Positions 17,806 through 26,229 of a stretch of DNA of 64,000 nt are shown piece by piece. The first letter of the stretch is position 1. Each line of letters starts with the position of its first letter. The notes under the pieces were generated by a model. The model was not told where the DNA came from and searched no databases. It was given only the letters and a program-made list of their open reading frames with translations. The stretch spans positions 62,001 through 126,000 of the forward strand of contig NZ_KB849625.1 of NCBI RefSeq assembly GCF_000368685.1. The letters run 5' to 3'. The position numbers and the translations under genes were made by a program. This stretch comes from Acinetobacter baylyi DSM 14961 = CIP 107474 (GTDB lineage Bacteria > Pseudomonadota > Gammaproteobacteria > Pseudomonadales > Moraxellaceae).

Positions 17806-19203
17806 ATGAGACATATTTCGATTTTTGGAACCTCCAGCGATGCTGGAAAATCGACTCTCACTTTTGTGATTGCAAAAATTTTACAGCGCGCTGGTATTCG
17901 AGTTGCGCCGTTTAAAGCACAAAATGTCTCCAATAATGCACGTGTCTGTGACGATGGCAGTGAAATTGCAATCGCCCAATCCTTTCAGGCTGAAGTCTTA
18001 GCAATTCCAACGTCTTATCACCTCAATCCTATATTGCTTAAATCTGGCATAAACGGCCAAGCCTCTGTCATCGTAGAAGGTCAGGTTATTTCTCAACAAG
18101 ATGTATTGGAATATTATCGTGATCTGGACACACTTAAACCCGCAGTACAACGTTGCTTTGAAACTCTGGCAAAAATGTATGATTGCATTGTGGCAGAAGG
18201 TGCAGGTAGTCCAGTTGAACTCAACTTGATGGATAAAGACCTATCCAATATTTTTATTGCCAAACATTATCAAACCAAAATTATTTTAGTTGCTGATATT
18301 GAAAAAGGCGGCGTGTTTGCCTCGGTGTGGGGAACTTACAATTTACTGCCCGCAGATTTACGTAGCAATGTGATTGGTGTCATCATCAATAAATTTCGTG
18401 GTGATCTATCTTTATTTGATGAAGGCATCAGAATTATAGAACAAGCGTTTAAAATTCCTGTACTCGGCGTTTTACCTTATATGCCGTTCAATCTGGGCTT
18501 TGAGGACAATGCCAGTCTACAAAACTTTGTACAACAGCCCCGTCAGAAAAAACTCAAGATTGGCGTGATTGCCTATCCGTATATGAGTAACTATAACGAC
18601 TTTGAACCTCTCATTGCAGATGATGAAGTCTTACTGGAATTTATTAACTCTCCTATTTCACTGGAGCATTTTGATGGGGTGATTCTGCCCGGTTCAAAGC
18701 TGGTGATTGAAGATTTACACTGGTTAAAAACAAATGGATTGTTTGAACAGCTTCAACAACGTCGCAAGCCCATTTTTGCAATTTGCGGGGGCTATGAAAT
18801 GTTATTTGAACAACTTCATGATCCAGAAAGAATCGAAAATTTAGAGCCGACCACAGCGACAGGCCTTGGTTTGATCGATGATGAGATTTACTTTGCAAAG
18901 AATAAAATCTTAAACAAAGCAGAATACCCAATTTTTGGCCTCAACATTGCTGGCTTTGAAATGCATCACGGTATAAGCCAGAAGTATCCACTGTATTTCC
19001 AAAAAGACAATATTCAAGGCACTTTTATTCATCAAGTCTTTGATCATAATGCGTTTAGAACACAATATTTACGTGCGATTTGTGCACAGTATCAGGGCTT
19101 TGATTTTCAGTTATACAAAACTGAGCAGATCAATAATTTTATTGAAGCATGTCGAAAGCGGCTGAATGTAAAGCTGATTCTTGAGGCAATTCAGGATCAA
19201 TAA
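17806..19203 (+). CDS. cobQ: cobyric acid synthase
   Basis: Glutamine-dependent amidase that amidates four side chains of adenosylcobyrinic a,c-diamide. The 465 aa contain the N-terminal ATP-binding domain (ISIFGTSSDAGKST, PFKAQNVSNNA, AEGAGSPVELNL, DIEKGGVFAS) and the C-terminal class I glutamine amidotransferase with nucleophile Cys327 (AICGGYEML) and histidine 387/388. Slightly shorter than the usual ~485-490. No other cobalamin gene is near, so it is an orphan; Acinetobacter generally lack the full corrin pathway, and a salvage or cobinamide-remodelling role fits, serving the B12-dependent MetH at 47435. The start has no clear ribosome site; MRHISIFGT aligns with family N-termini. Confidence 0.9.
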   Translation: MRHISIFGTSSDAGKSTLTFVIAKILQRAGIRVAPFKAQNVSNNARVCDDGSEIAIAQSFQAEVLAIPTSYHLNPILLKSGINGQASVIVEGQVISQQDVLEYYRDLDTLKPAVQRCFETLAKMYDCIVAEGAGSPVELNLMDKDLSNIFIAKHYQTKIILVADIEKGGVFASVWGTYNLLPADLRSNVIGVIINKFRGDLSLFDEGIRIIEQAFKIPVLGVLPYMPFNLGFEDNASLQNFVQQPRQKKLKIGVIAYPYMSNYNDFEPLIADDEVLLEFINSPISLEHFDGVILPGSKLVIEDLHWLKTNGLFEQLQQRRKPIFAICGGYEMLFEQLHDPERIENLEPTTATGLGLIDDEIYFAKNKILNKAEYPIFGLNIAGFEMHHGISQKYPLYFQKDNIQGTFIHQVFDHNAFRTQYLRAICAQYQGFDFQLYKTEQINNFIEACRKRLNVKLILEAIQDQ

Positions 19204-19381
19204 TGCTTGGAAAGCAATATTGTCATCATTGGTTTAAATCCAAAGAATCTCGATGAAAGCCTTAAAGCTTAACCAGACATTAATGCTTTATTATATAAAT
19301 GTAACCAATAATCATTCTCTCTCACAAACCAGCTAATATGATAAAGAAGTAAAAATTCTTAATACTCAGGGATAATAGTTA

Positions 19382-20068
19382 ATGACACGTTCACTTAAAA
19401 CAACACTGATTTTACTTGCTAGCTCAGTGATCAGCATGTCAGCACTGGCGGAGTTTAAACAAGCACCTTTACCGTATGCGACGAATGCATTACAACCTGC
19501 AATCGATCAACAAACCATGGAAATCCACTATGGCAAACATCATAAGGCTTATGTAGATAACCTAAATGCACAAATTAAAACTTATCCAGAACTTGATAAA
19601 ACCGATTTAATTCAACTTCAAAAGCAAATCTCTAAATACAACACAGCAGTACGTAATAATGGTGGGGGCCACTTTAACCATACTTTCTTCTGGGAAAGCT
19701 TGGCGGCAACCAACAAAACAGGTCAGCCTAGTCCTGCCCTCGTAAAACAAATTACTCAAGATTTTGGTTCTCTCGATGCATTCAAACAAAAATTTAATGA
19801 AGCCGCATCTGGACGTTTTGGATCGGGCTGGGCATGGTTGATTGTTACTCCAAATGGCAAACTGGCTGTAACATCTACTCCAAATCAAGACAATCCTTTA
19901 ATGGATCTGAGTGAAACCAAAGGCACACCTTTACTGGGGCTTGATGTTTGGGAACATGCCTATTACCTGAAATATCAAAACCGTCGCGCCGATTACATCA
20001 AAGCATTTTGGAGCGTAGTAAACTGGAATAAAGTTAATGAGCGTTACAACGAAGCCATTAAAAAATAA
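19382..20068 (+). CDS. secreted Fe/Mn superoxide dismutase
   Basis: A 228-residue Fe/Mn-family superoxide dismutase with a signal peptide (hydrophobic residues 8-20, cleavage after SALA at 23), hence periplasmic. Metal and gateway motifs are IHYGKHHKAYV, NGGGHFNHTFFWE, GSGWAWLIV and DVWEHAYYLKY, giving the three histidines and one aspartate. Most Fe/Mn enzymes are cytoplasmic; exported ones occur in Acinetobacter and a few other groups. Glycine-rich NNGGGHFNHTFFWE fits the Mn side of the family, but the metal cannot be fixed from sequence. It is a single gene followed by a terminator. The ribosome site is weak. Confidence 0.92.
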   Translation: MTRSLKTTLILLASSVISMSALAEFKQAPLPYATNALQPAIDQQTMEIHYGKHHKAYVDNLNAQIKTYPELDKTDLIQLQKQISKYNTAVRNNGGGHFNHTFFWESLAATNKTGQPSPALVKQITQDFGSLDAFKQKFNEAASGRFGSGWAWLIVTPNGKLAVTSTPNQDNPLMDLSETKGTPLLGLDVWEHAYYLKYQNRRADYIKAFWSVVNWNKVNERYNEAIKK

Positions 20069-20077
20069 TTTTCAGCA

Positions 20078-20110
20078 AAAAAAAGAGCTTCTGAATTAGA
20101 AGCTCTTTTT
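20078..20110. terminator. bidirectional rho-independent terminator
   Basis: AAAGAGCTTCT / AGAAGCTCTTT stem with flanking A and T runs, between the convergent superoxide dismutase and lysS genes. Confidence 0.9.
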
Positions 20111-20123
20111 ATATCTTTTTTAT

Positions 20124-21653
20124 TTATACATCTTTACGACGCATATGCGGAAATAACAGTACATCACGAATACTTGGTGCATTGGCAAAAATCATAACCA
20201 GACGATCAATCCCGATACCCTGACCCGCTGTTGGCGGTAAACCGTATTCAAGTGCTTCAATAAAGTCTGCATCATAATGCATGGCTTCATCATCACCTGC
20301 ATCTTTTTCGGCAACTTGAGCCTGAAAACGTTCTGCCTGATCAATCGGATCATTCAGCTCCGAGAAACCATTTGCAAGTTCACGACCACCAATAAAGAAT
20401 TCGAAACGGTCTGTGATGTGAGGATTATCATCATTACGACGTGCCAGCGGTGAGGTTTCTGCTGGATATTCGGTAATAAATGTAGGCTGACGCAATTTAG
20501 TTTCAACGGTTTCTTCAAACACAATCGTTTGTAACTTGCCTAAACCAAAACCAGGTTTAACTTGCTCTTTAAGCACGTCTTGAGTGAATTTGGCTAAAAA
20601 CTCACGATCATTGACATTTTCAGGGGTGAAATCTGGGTTATGTTCCAAAATCGCATCAAACATCGAGATTTTTTTGAATGGCCCTTTAAAGCTATACACT
20701 TCATCGCCATAAGGAACATCGGTTGTTCCCAAAATATCTAATGCAAGTTTTTCAAGCATATTTTCAGTCAGTTGCATTAAATCTTTATAATCTGCATATG
20801 CCTGATAAAACTCAATCATGGTAAATTCAGGATTATGACGTGTTGAAACCCCTTCATTACGGAAGTTACGGTTGATTTCAAAGACACGCTCAAAACCACC
20901 CACAACCAAACGCTTAAGATAAAGTTCTGGTGCAATACGTAAATACAGCTCCATATCCAAAGCATTATGATGTGTCACAAATGGTTGTGCAGATGCACCA
21001 CCTGGAATCACATGCATCATTGGCGTTTCAACTTCCATAAAACGTTGATTGGTCAAAAATGCACGAATACCAGCAACAACTTGAGCACGAATCTCAAACG
21101 TTTTACGTGTTTCTTCGTTCACGATCAAATCAAGATAACGCTTGCGATATTTCGCCTCTGTATCAGTCAGACCATGAAACTTATCTGGTAGTGGACGCAA
21201 AGACTTGGTTAATAACTCAAAACCTTCAAGGTGAACATATAGATCACCTTTACCCGAACGCCCAATATAACCTTCCGCAGCAATAATATCGCCAAGGTCA
21301 AGACTCTTAATGGTTTCTAAAGTATCTGCTGGTAGGCCTTTACGGTCAACGTAGAGCTGGATACGACCCGTCATATCCTGGATCACCATAAATGATCCAC
21401 GATTGAGCATGACACGACCAGCAACTTTTACATAGGTTTTGTCTGAACCTTCAATCTGTGCCTTATCAATATCTTTAAACTGCTCTTGCAGGTCAGCAGC
21501 ATAATGCTCACGTTTAAAGGTATTCGGCCAAACGCTTTTGCCAGTTTCTTTGGCTTTGTCTTGAATTTGTTTTAATTTGGCATGACGCTGTGCAATTAAA
21601 TCGTTTTCGGAAAGAATAGGTTCGGAAGTCGATTGAACGTTTGGTTGCGCCAT
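20124..21653 (-). CDS. lysS: lysyl-tRNA synthetase, class II
   Basis: Charges tRNA-Lys with lysine. The 509 aa have the N-terminal OB-fold anticodon-binding domain (about residues 60-165; [19 protein letters not shown]) and the class II catalytic core with motif 1 ([15 protein letters not shown]), motif 2 ([20 protein letters not shown]) and motif 3 ([15 protein letters not shown]). The start is ATG 21653, preceded by GAGG; a TTG at 21668 is in frame but has no site of its own. Single gene. Certain. Confidence 0.97.
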   Translation of the reverse strand: MAQPNVQSTSEPILSENDLIAQRHAKLKQIQDKAKETGKSVWPNTFKREHYAADLQEQFKDIDKAQIEGSDKTYVKVAGRVMLNRGSFMVIQDMTGRIQLYVDRKGLPADTLETIKSLDLGDIIAAEGYIGRSGKGDLYVHLEGFELLTKSLRPLPDKFHGLTDTEAKYRKRYLDLIVNEETRKTFEIRAQVVAGIRAFLTNQRFMEVETPMMHVIPGGASAQPFVTHHNALDMELYLRIAPELYLKRLVVGGFERVFEINRNFRNEGVSTRHNPEFTMIEFYQAYADYKDLMQLTENMLEKLALDILGTTDVPYGDEVYSFKGPFKKISMFDAILEHNPDFTPENVNDREFLAKFTQDVLKEQVKPGFGLGKLQTIVFEETVETKLRQPTFITEYPAETSPLARRNDDNPHITDRFEFFIGGRELANGFSELNDPIDQAERFQAQVAEKDAGDDEAMHYDADFIEALEYGLPPTAGQGIGIDRLVMIFANAPSIRDVLLFPHMRRKDV

Positions 21654-21909
21654 CTCTGCCTCGGTCAATTAAAAAATGAAGTCGTATAGCTTAACAGAAC
21701 TCACTACAATTGCGTATGTCTTCTTGCCAGTTCATCATTAAAAAAGTTATTTTCCCTTACAATTTAAATGAAATATCGCCTAACACTTAGACCAAATGCT
21801 AAGTTAATTTTTACTTTTGCCTCATTAGAATAATCTTAATTCATCATGTCATTCATGATACTTATTTCGTTAAATAACATTTAAATTATTGTGAGTTTGC
21901 ATCAATATA

Positions 21910-22425
21910 ATGATTAAACATCCTTTAAAAATACTTTTTATGCATGGTCTGGATTCATCTCGGGAATCCACAAAGTTTCATGCGATTGAAAGTACAAACA
22001 AGTTTTGTATTACGATCGATTATCGAAATTTAAGCTACAACACTGTTGCAGATTTTTATCAAAATACGATTGAAACGATTCAACCAGATTTACTGATTGG
22101 TCATAATCTAGGAGGCTATTGGGCACTCAAACTATCGTCGCAGTATCATCTGGCTGCTATAGTGGCCAATCCGAGTCTTGCTCCTTTATTTCGAGATGAT
22201 TATCCATCACTCACATCTAAAGAGCTAGATACAGATAGTCCCAAGATTGCCTACATTGAATTGGGAGATGAATCACTCAATATGTATGATATTCAAAATG
22301 TGCTTGAAGACTATATGATTGTCGATAGCATCGAAGGTGGACATCACCGTCTTGAAAATCCATCCAAGCTCAATATTTTAATTGATCATATTCAAAGTGA
22401 ATATTTTAGCCATACGATACGATAA
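21910..22425 (+). CDS. YqiA-like alpha/beta-hydrolase homologue lacking nucleophilic serine
   Basis: A 171-residue small alpha/beta-hydrolase related to the YqiA/UPF0227 esterases: LFMHGLDSSRESTKFHAI at residues 9-26 is the oxyanion loop region, and GGHHRLEN near the C-terminus supplies the expected histidine. The nucleophile elbow reads GHNLGGY (residues 64-70), where the family has GSSLGGY; Asn66 (AAT) replaces the serine. Unless another residue substitutes, it should not be an esterase and may be a binding protein or decaying copy. It stands alone, with 256 and 380 base spacers on each side. Confidence 0.75.
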   Translation: MIKHPLKILFMHGLDSSRESTKFHAIESTNKFCITIDYRNLSYNTVADFYQNTIETIQPDLLIGHNLGGYWALKLSSQYHLAAIVANPSLAPLFRDDYPSLTSKELDTDSPKIAYIELGDESLNMYDIQNVLEDYMIVDSIEGGHHRLENPSKLNILIDHIQSEYFSHTIR

Positions 22426-22805
22426 ATGCATGTTTAGAATTTAAATTAAAAATTAATGTTATTTTTCAAACAGGTTTATTTGATCAAAAATTACACAAAA
22501 ACATCACCAGCTTGAATACTATAAAATAATATCAAAATCACGACTGCCTTAATTCTTATAGATCAAAACAATTTTATAGAAAATATAGAGTGACACAATT
22601 AACCTTGCTTTTGGTTAAAACAGCCATTTCACTTTTTATGTGACAGATTAAACTCTTTTATTCGCTTTACTTAGATGTCGAACTGCGCAAAAATCGAAGC
22701 CAAATATGAGCACTGATGATGTTTATATTCAGAGTCGTTATTACATTATATGGAATTGTTTTACTGAAAGGCAGCTGAAGCGAACTTATCAGGTTGGAGA
22801 ATCAA
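22426..22805 (+). other. intergenic spacer, rubA promoter region
   Basis: 380 bases of AT-rich DNA before rubA. It must hold the promoter of the rubA-rubB-estB-oxyR transcript, described as constitutive in A. baylyi ADP1. No ORF or strong repeat is visible. Confidence 0.5.
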
Positions 22806-22970
22806 ATGAAAAAGTATCAATGTATCGTTTGTGGTTGGATTTATGATGAAGCCGAAGGCTGGCCACAAGACGGCATTGCACCAGGGACAAAATGGGAAGA
22901 TATTCCTGATGACTGGACTTGCCCTGACTGCGGCGTTTCAAAAGTTGATTTTGAAATGATCGAAGTTTAA
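22806..22970 (+). CDS. rubA: rubredoxin
   Basis: A 54-residue rubredoxin with the two CxxC pairs of the Fe(SCys)4 site, CIVCG near residue 6 and CPDCG near residue 39, and the classic [14 protein letters not shown] segment. It carries electrons from RubB to the membrane alkane hydroxylase AlkB/AlkM. The start has GGAG 7 bases ahead. It is first in the rubA-rubB-estB-oxyR order known from A. baylyi ADP1. It was found by reading the frame directly because it is short. Certain. Confidence 0.97.
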   Translation: MKKYQCIVCGWIYDEAEGWPQDGIAPGTKWEDIPDDWTCPDCGVSKVDFEMIEV

Positions 22971-22980
22971 TCGGTATTTC

Positions 22981-23012
22981 AAAAGACCATGTCCATGAAA
23001 CATGGTCTTTTT
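22981..23012 (+). terminator. hairpin between rubA and rubB
   Basis: AAAAGACCATG / CATGGTCTTTTT with a 9-base loop directly after rubA. It has all the features of a rho-independent terminator yet sits inside an operon, so it probably attenuates transcription into rubB or protects the rubA message. Confidence 0.75.
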
Positions 23013-23054
23013 AATTTAATCTTAGTTTTTATTACCTTACTACGGAGAATAATA

Positions 23055-24236
23055 ATGCACCCAATCGTCATTATCGGATCAGGAATGGCAGGTTATACCC
23101 TTGCTCGTGAATTTCGCAAGCTTAATCCTGAACATGAACTTGTCATGATTTGTGCTGACGATGCAGTGAATTATGCAAAACCAACCTTATCTAATGCGCT
23201 TTCTGGCAACAAAGCACCAGAACAGATTCCATTAGGTGATGCAGAAAAAATGAGTACCCAGCTCAAGCTGCAAATTTTGTCAGAAACTTGGGTAAAAGCC
23301 ATTAATCCAGAAACTCATGAATTAAAATTAGAAAAAAATGGTCAGGAAACGATTCAGCCCTATTCCAAACTGGTTCTGGCTGTAGGCGCCAATCCAACCC
23401 GTTTAGCCATTGCCGGTGATGGTAGTGATGATATTCATGTGGTGAACTCTCTTATCGATTATCGCGCCTTTCGTGAAAATCTTGCAAAACGTCAAGATAA
23501 GCGTGTTGTCATTCTAGGTGCAGGTCTTATTGGTTGTGAATTTGCCAATGATTTACAGCATACTGGGCATCAGGTGACAGTCATCGACTTGTCTCCTCGC
23601 CCACTGGGTCGTCTATTACCTGCGCATATTGCAGATGCTTTTCAGAAAAATCTGGAAGAAAGCGGTATTCACTTTGTACTTTCAACCACAGTAGAAAAAG
23701 TATCTAAAATTAACGATGGTCAAGATTATGCTGTCACACTGGCAAATGGTCAGACGCTAGTGGCCGACATTGTTTTATCTGCAATCGGATTACAACCAAA
23801 CATTGATCTGGCAAAACACGCAGGCGTGCATACCAGTCGAGGTATTTTGACTAATAGCCTCCTAGAAACCAACCTTGAAGACATCTATGCAATAGGCGAC
23901 TGTGCTGAAGTTAATGGAACCTTGCTCCCCTACGTGATGCCGATCATGCAGCAGGCCCGCGCCCTCGCGAAAACCTTGAGTGGTGAAACAACACATGTTC
24001 ACTATCCTGCCATGCCAGTTGCTGTAAAAACGCCTGCAGCCCCGCTCACCGTACTTCCTGTACCTGTGGATGTAGATGTAAACTGGGAAACAGAAGAATT
24101 TGAAGATGGTATGCTTGCCAAAGCTATCGACAATACCGATACACTCAGAGGTTTTGTACTATTAGGTGCTACGGCGGGTAAACAGCGCCTGACACTCACC
24201 AAACTGGTTCCAGACTTGATTCCCGCACAGCTTTAA
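23055..24236 (+). CDS. rubB: rubredoxin-NAD(+) reductase
   Basis: FAD enzyme, 393 aa, that reduces rubredoxin with NADH for alkane hydroxylation. It has the N-terminal FAD-binding GSGMAGYTLAREF motif, the NAD-binding VVILGAGLIGCEFAND motif at about residue 150, and the second FAD motif IYAIGDCAEV near 275. The ATG at 23055 is chosen over an upstream in-frame ATG within the terminator hairpin because GGAG lies 7 bases ahead. Length and sequence match the ADP1 RubB. It is followed by another terminator-like hairpin before estB. Confidence 0.97.
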   Translation: MHPIVIIGSGMAGYTLAREFRKLNPEHELVMICADDAVNYAKPTLSNALSGNKAPEQIPLGDAEKMSTQLKLQILSETWVKAINPETHELKLEKNGQETIQPYSKLVLAVGANPTRLAIAGDGSDDIHVVNSLIDYRAFRENLAKRQDKRVVILGAGLIGCEFANDLQHTGHQVTVIDLSPRPLGRLLPAHIADAFQKNLEESGIHFVLSTTVEKVSKINDGQDYAVTLANGQTLVADIVLSAIGLQPNIDLAKHAGVHTSRGILTNSLLETNLEDIYAIGDCAEVNGTLLPYVMPIMQQARALAKTLSGETTHVHYPAMPVAVKTPAAPLTVLPVPVDVDVNWETEEFEDGMLAKAIDNTDTLRGFVLLGATAGKQRLTLTKLVPDLIPAQL

Positions 24237-24247
24237 GGTTTAAATAG

Positions 24248-24276
24248 CAAGGACATTCATCTGAGTGTCCTTTTTA
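24248..24276 (+). terminator. hairpin after rubB
   Basis: AGGACA / TGTCCT stem with inner partial pairing and a TTTTT tract. The second terminator-like structure inside the rub-est-oxyR unit; probably partial termination. Confidence 0.65.
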
Positions 24277-24291
24277 GGAACGGATCATAAA

Positions 24292-25230
24292 ATGAATAGC
24301 GCTTTGCAATTTAGCTCTTCACCTTATACTTCATTTATGCATGAAACTAAGGTAAAGCTAAGCAACGGATTAGAGCTACACGTCGAAGTGGGCGGAAATC
24401 CCGATCATCCCACTATTCTTCTGATTATGGGTTTGGGTGCCCAAATGTTATTCTGGCCTGATTTTTTCTGTAAATCATTAATTGATCAGGGCTTTTATGT
24501 GATCCGATTTGACAATCGTGACATTGGATTGTCATCCAAAATTCGCCACAAAGGCAAACGCTTAAATACCTTAAAGCTGATGAGCCGTTTTACGCTGGGA
24601 TTGGGCAATCAGGGTGCACCTTACACACTTTATGATATGGCAGAAGACGTTTCGCTTTTACTTGAAGCGATGCGGATTAAAAAAGTCAATGTGATTGGTG
24701 CTTCAATGGGTGGCATGATTGCGCAGATTATTGCAGCAAAATATCCAGAGAAAGTTGAAAAACTGGCATTGATGTTTACCAGTAATAATCAGCCGCTCCT
24801 TCCGCCACCTTTCCCTAAACAACTGTTTAGTTTGATTGGAAAACCCAAATCAAGCGATGAAGATGGTATCATTAACCACAGTCTAAAATTATTTGAGATC
24901 ATTGGTTCACCAGGTTATGTGAATCAGGTCGAAGCAATACAGACTGCACGTAAACTGTATCAACGAAGTTATCACCCTGCGGGTGTACTTCAACAGTTTT
25001 TAGCAATATTATGTACGGGGTCCTTACTACAACTGGACAAACAGATTTCTCAACCAACATTGGTGATCCATGGTTCGAGAGACCGTTTACTTCCTCCAAG
25101 TCATGGTAAGGCAGTTGCGAAAGCAATTAAAGGTGCTAAGTTTGAATTAATTCAGGGAATGGGACATGATATTCCACCACATTTTATTCCCCAACTTAGT
25201 TATCTCTTTGCTCATCACTTTAGATCATAA
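24292..25230 (+). CDS. estB: alpha/beta-hydrolase esterase EstB
   Basis: A 312-residue alpha/beta-hydrolase. Landmarks are the GNPDHPTILLIMGLGAQ oxyanion strand, GASMGGMIAQ nucleophile elbow (Ser near residue 133), the DRLLPPSHG acid loop and GMGHDIPPH with the catalytic histidine. Its position between rubB and oxyR matches estB of A. baylyi ADP1, where the product is an esterase of unclear physiological role. The ATG at 24292 is preferred over an upstream alternative start inside the terminator. It is 13 bases before oxyR. Confidence 0.92.
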   Translation: MNSALQFSSSPYTSFMHETKVKLSNGLELHVEVGGNPDHPTILLIMGLGAQMLFWPDFFCKSLIDQGFYVIRFDNRDIGLSSKIRHKGKRLNTLKLMSRFTLGLGNQGAPYTLYDMAEDVSLLLEAMRIKKVNVIGASMGGMIAQIIAAKYPEKVEKLALMFTSNNQPLLPPPFPKQLFSLIGKPKSSDEDGIINHSLKLFEIIGSPGYVNQVEAIQTARKLYQRSYHPAGVLQQFLAILCTGSLLQLDKQISQPTLVIHGSRDRLLPPSHGKAVAKAIKGAKFELIQGMGHDIPPHFIPQLSYLFAHHFRS

Positions 25231-25243
25231 GCACTAGGACATT

Positions 25244-26149
25244 ATGGCTGCATTACCCTCCTTAAGACAGCTGTCATATTTAGTTACGCTGTCGGAAACA
25301 TTGCACTTTACAGAAGCAGCACGCCGTTCATTTGTCACTCAATCGACATTGTCTGGCGGTATCATGGAATTGGAACGTTTGCTTGGCGGCGTACTGGTCG
25401 AACGCGATCGTCAAAATGTACGCTTAACGCCTCTTGGGGAACAAGTGGTAGCTCGCGCCCGTGTCCTACTGGCAGATGCGCAAGATTTAATGCGGCTCAG
25501 TCGGGAAATGAGTGAACCACTGACAGGTGATCTTCATTTAGGCATTATTCCAACGATTGCACCTTTCATCCTGACCCAGTTGCTTGATGAAGTACACAAA
25601 CAACTTCCCAAGATCCAGCTACATTTGCACGAAGCACAAAGCGAAAAAATCGTTGAGCGCCTAGAGCATGGTAATTTGGATATGGTCGTATTGGCTTTGC
25701 CTTTCGATACACGTGGTTTGAAAGTTGCCGACATTGCCAAAGAGAATTTGTATCTGGTCTGCAATAAGCATGACAAACATTCGGTAAATGCACACTCTTT
25801 AGATGATCTGGATTTGTCTCGTCTGATGTTGCTCGAAGAAGGCCACTGCTTACGAGATCATGCTTTAAGTGCTTGTCCTATCGGTGAACGCAAAAATGAC
25901 AATCGTTTAAAAGCCAGCTCTTTGCCCACACTGGTCGAAATGGTATCATCAAATCTCGGTTTTACGCTATTGCCAGAAATTGCAATCAATACACATATGC
26001 TCAAATTCAATGATGATTTACTGGTTAAAGAAATTGAGAATGCACCAAGCCGTACACTTGCCCTGATTACCAGAAAGAGTACCCCGCTGCAAAGTGAATT
26101 TGATGTGATTTTAGATATCTTAAAACGAATTACAGCAACTTTGCATTAA
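25244..26149 (+). CDS. oxyR: hydrogen-peroxide-sensing regulator OxyR
   Basis: LysR-family peroxide sensor, 301 aa. The N-terminal HTH (LHFTEAARRSFVTQSTLSGG, near 20-39) is typical of OxyR, and the redox pair is present: EGHCLRDHALSAC puts Cys202 and Cys211 in the same spacing as E. coli Cys199/Cys208. Oxidation to the disulfide turns on catalase and peroxiredoxin genes. It is last in the rubA-rubB-estB-oxyR operon, as in ADP1, and is followed by a strong terminator. Confidence 0.95.
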   Translation: MAALPSLRQLSYLVTLSETLHFTEAARRSFVTQSTLSGGIMELERLLGGVLVERDRQNVRLTPLGEQVVARARVLLADAQDLMRLSREMSEPLTGDLHLGIIPTIAPFILTQLLDEVHKQLPKIQLHLHEAQSEKIVERLEHGNLDMVVLALPFDTRGLKVADIAKENLYLVCNKHDKHSVNAHSLDDLDLSRLMLLEEGHCLRDHALSACPIGERKNDNRLKASSLPTLVEMVSSNLGFTLLPEIAINTHMLKFNDDLLVKEIENAPSRTLALITRKSTPLQSEFDVILDILKRITATLH

Positions 26150-26181
26150 GTCTACATTGATTAAATTTTATGTTCAGAATG

Positions 26182-26213
26182 AAAAAAGGAGTCTTTAAAG
26201 ACTCCTTTTTTTG
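26182..26213. terminator. bidirectional rho-independent terminator
   Basis: AAAAAAGGAGTCTTT / AAAGACTCCTTTTTTT between the convergent oxyR and ppk1 genes. Confidence 0.92.
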
Positions 26214-26229
26214 TCATATTATTTTGGTA

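Noticed and set aside
19207..19272. Frame after cobQ reading SNIVIIGLNPKNLDESLKA then stop, like the end of a STAS or SulP-type protein
   Set aside because: Only about 21 codons, no ribosome site and no upstream homologous sequence; could be a tiny relic but chance cannot be excluded.
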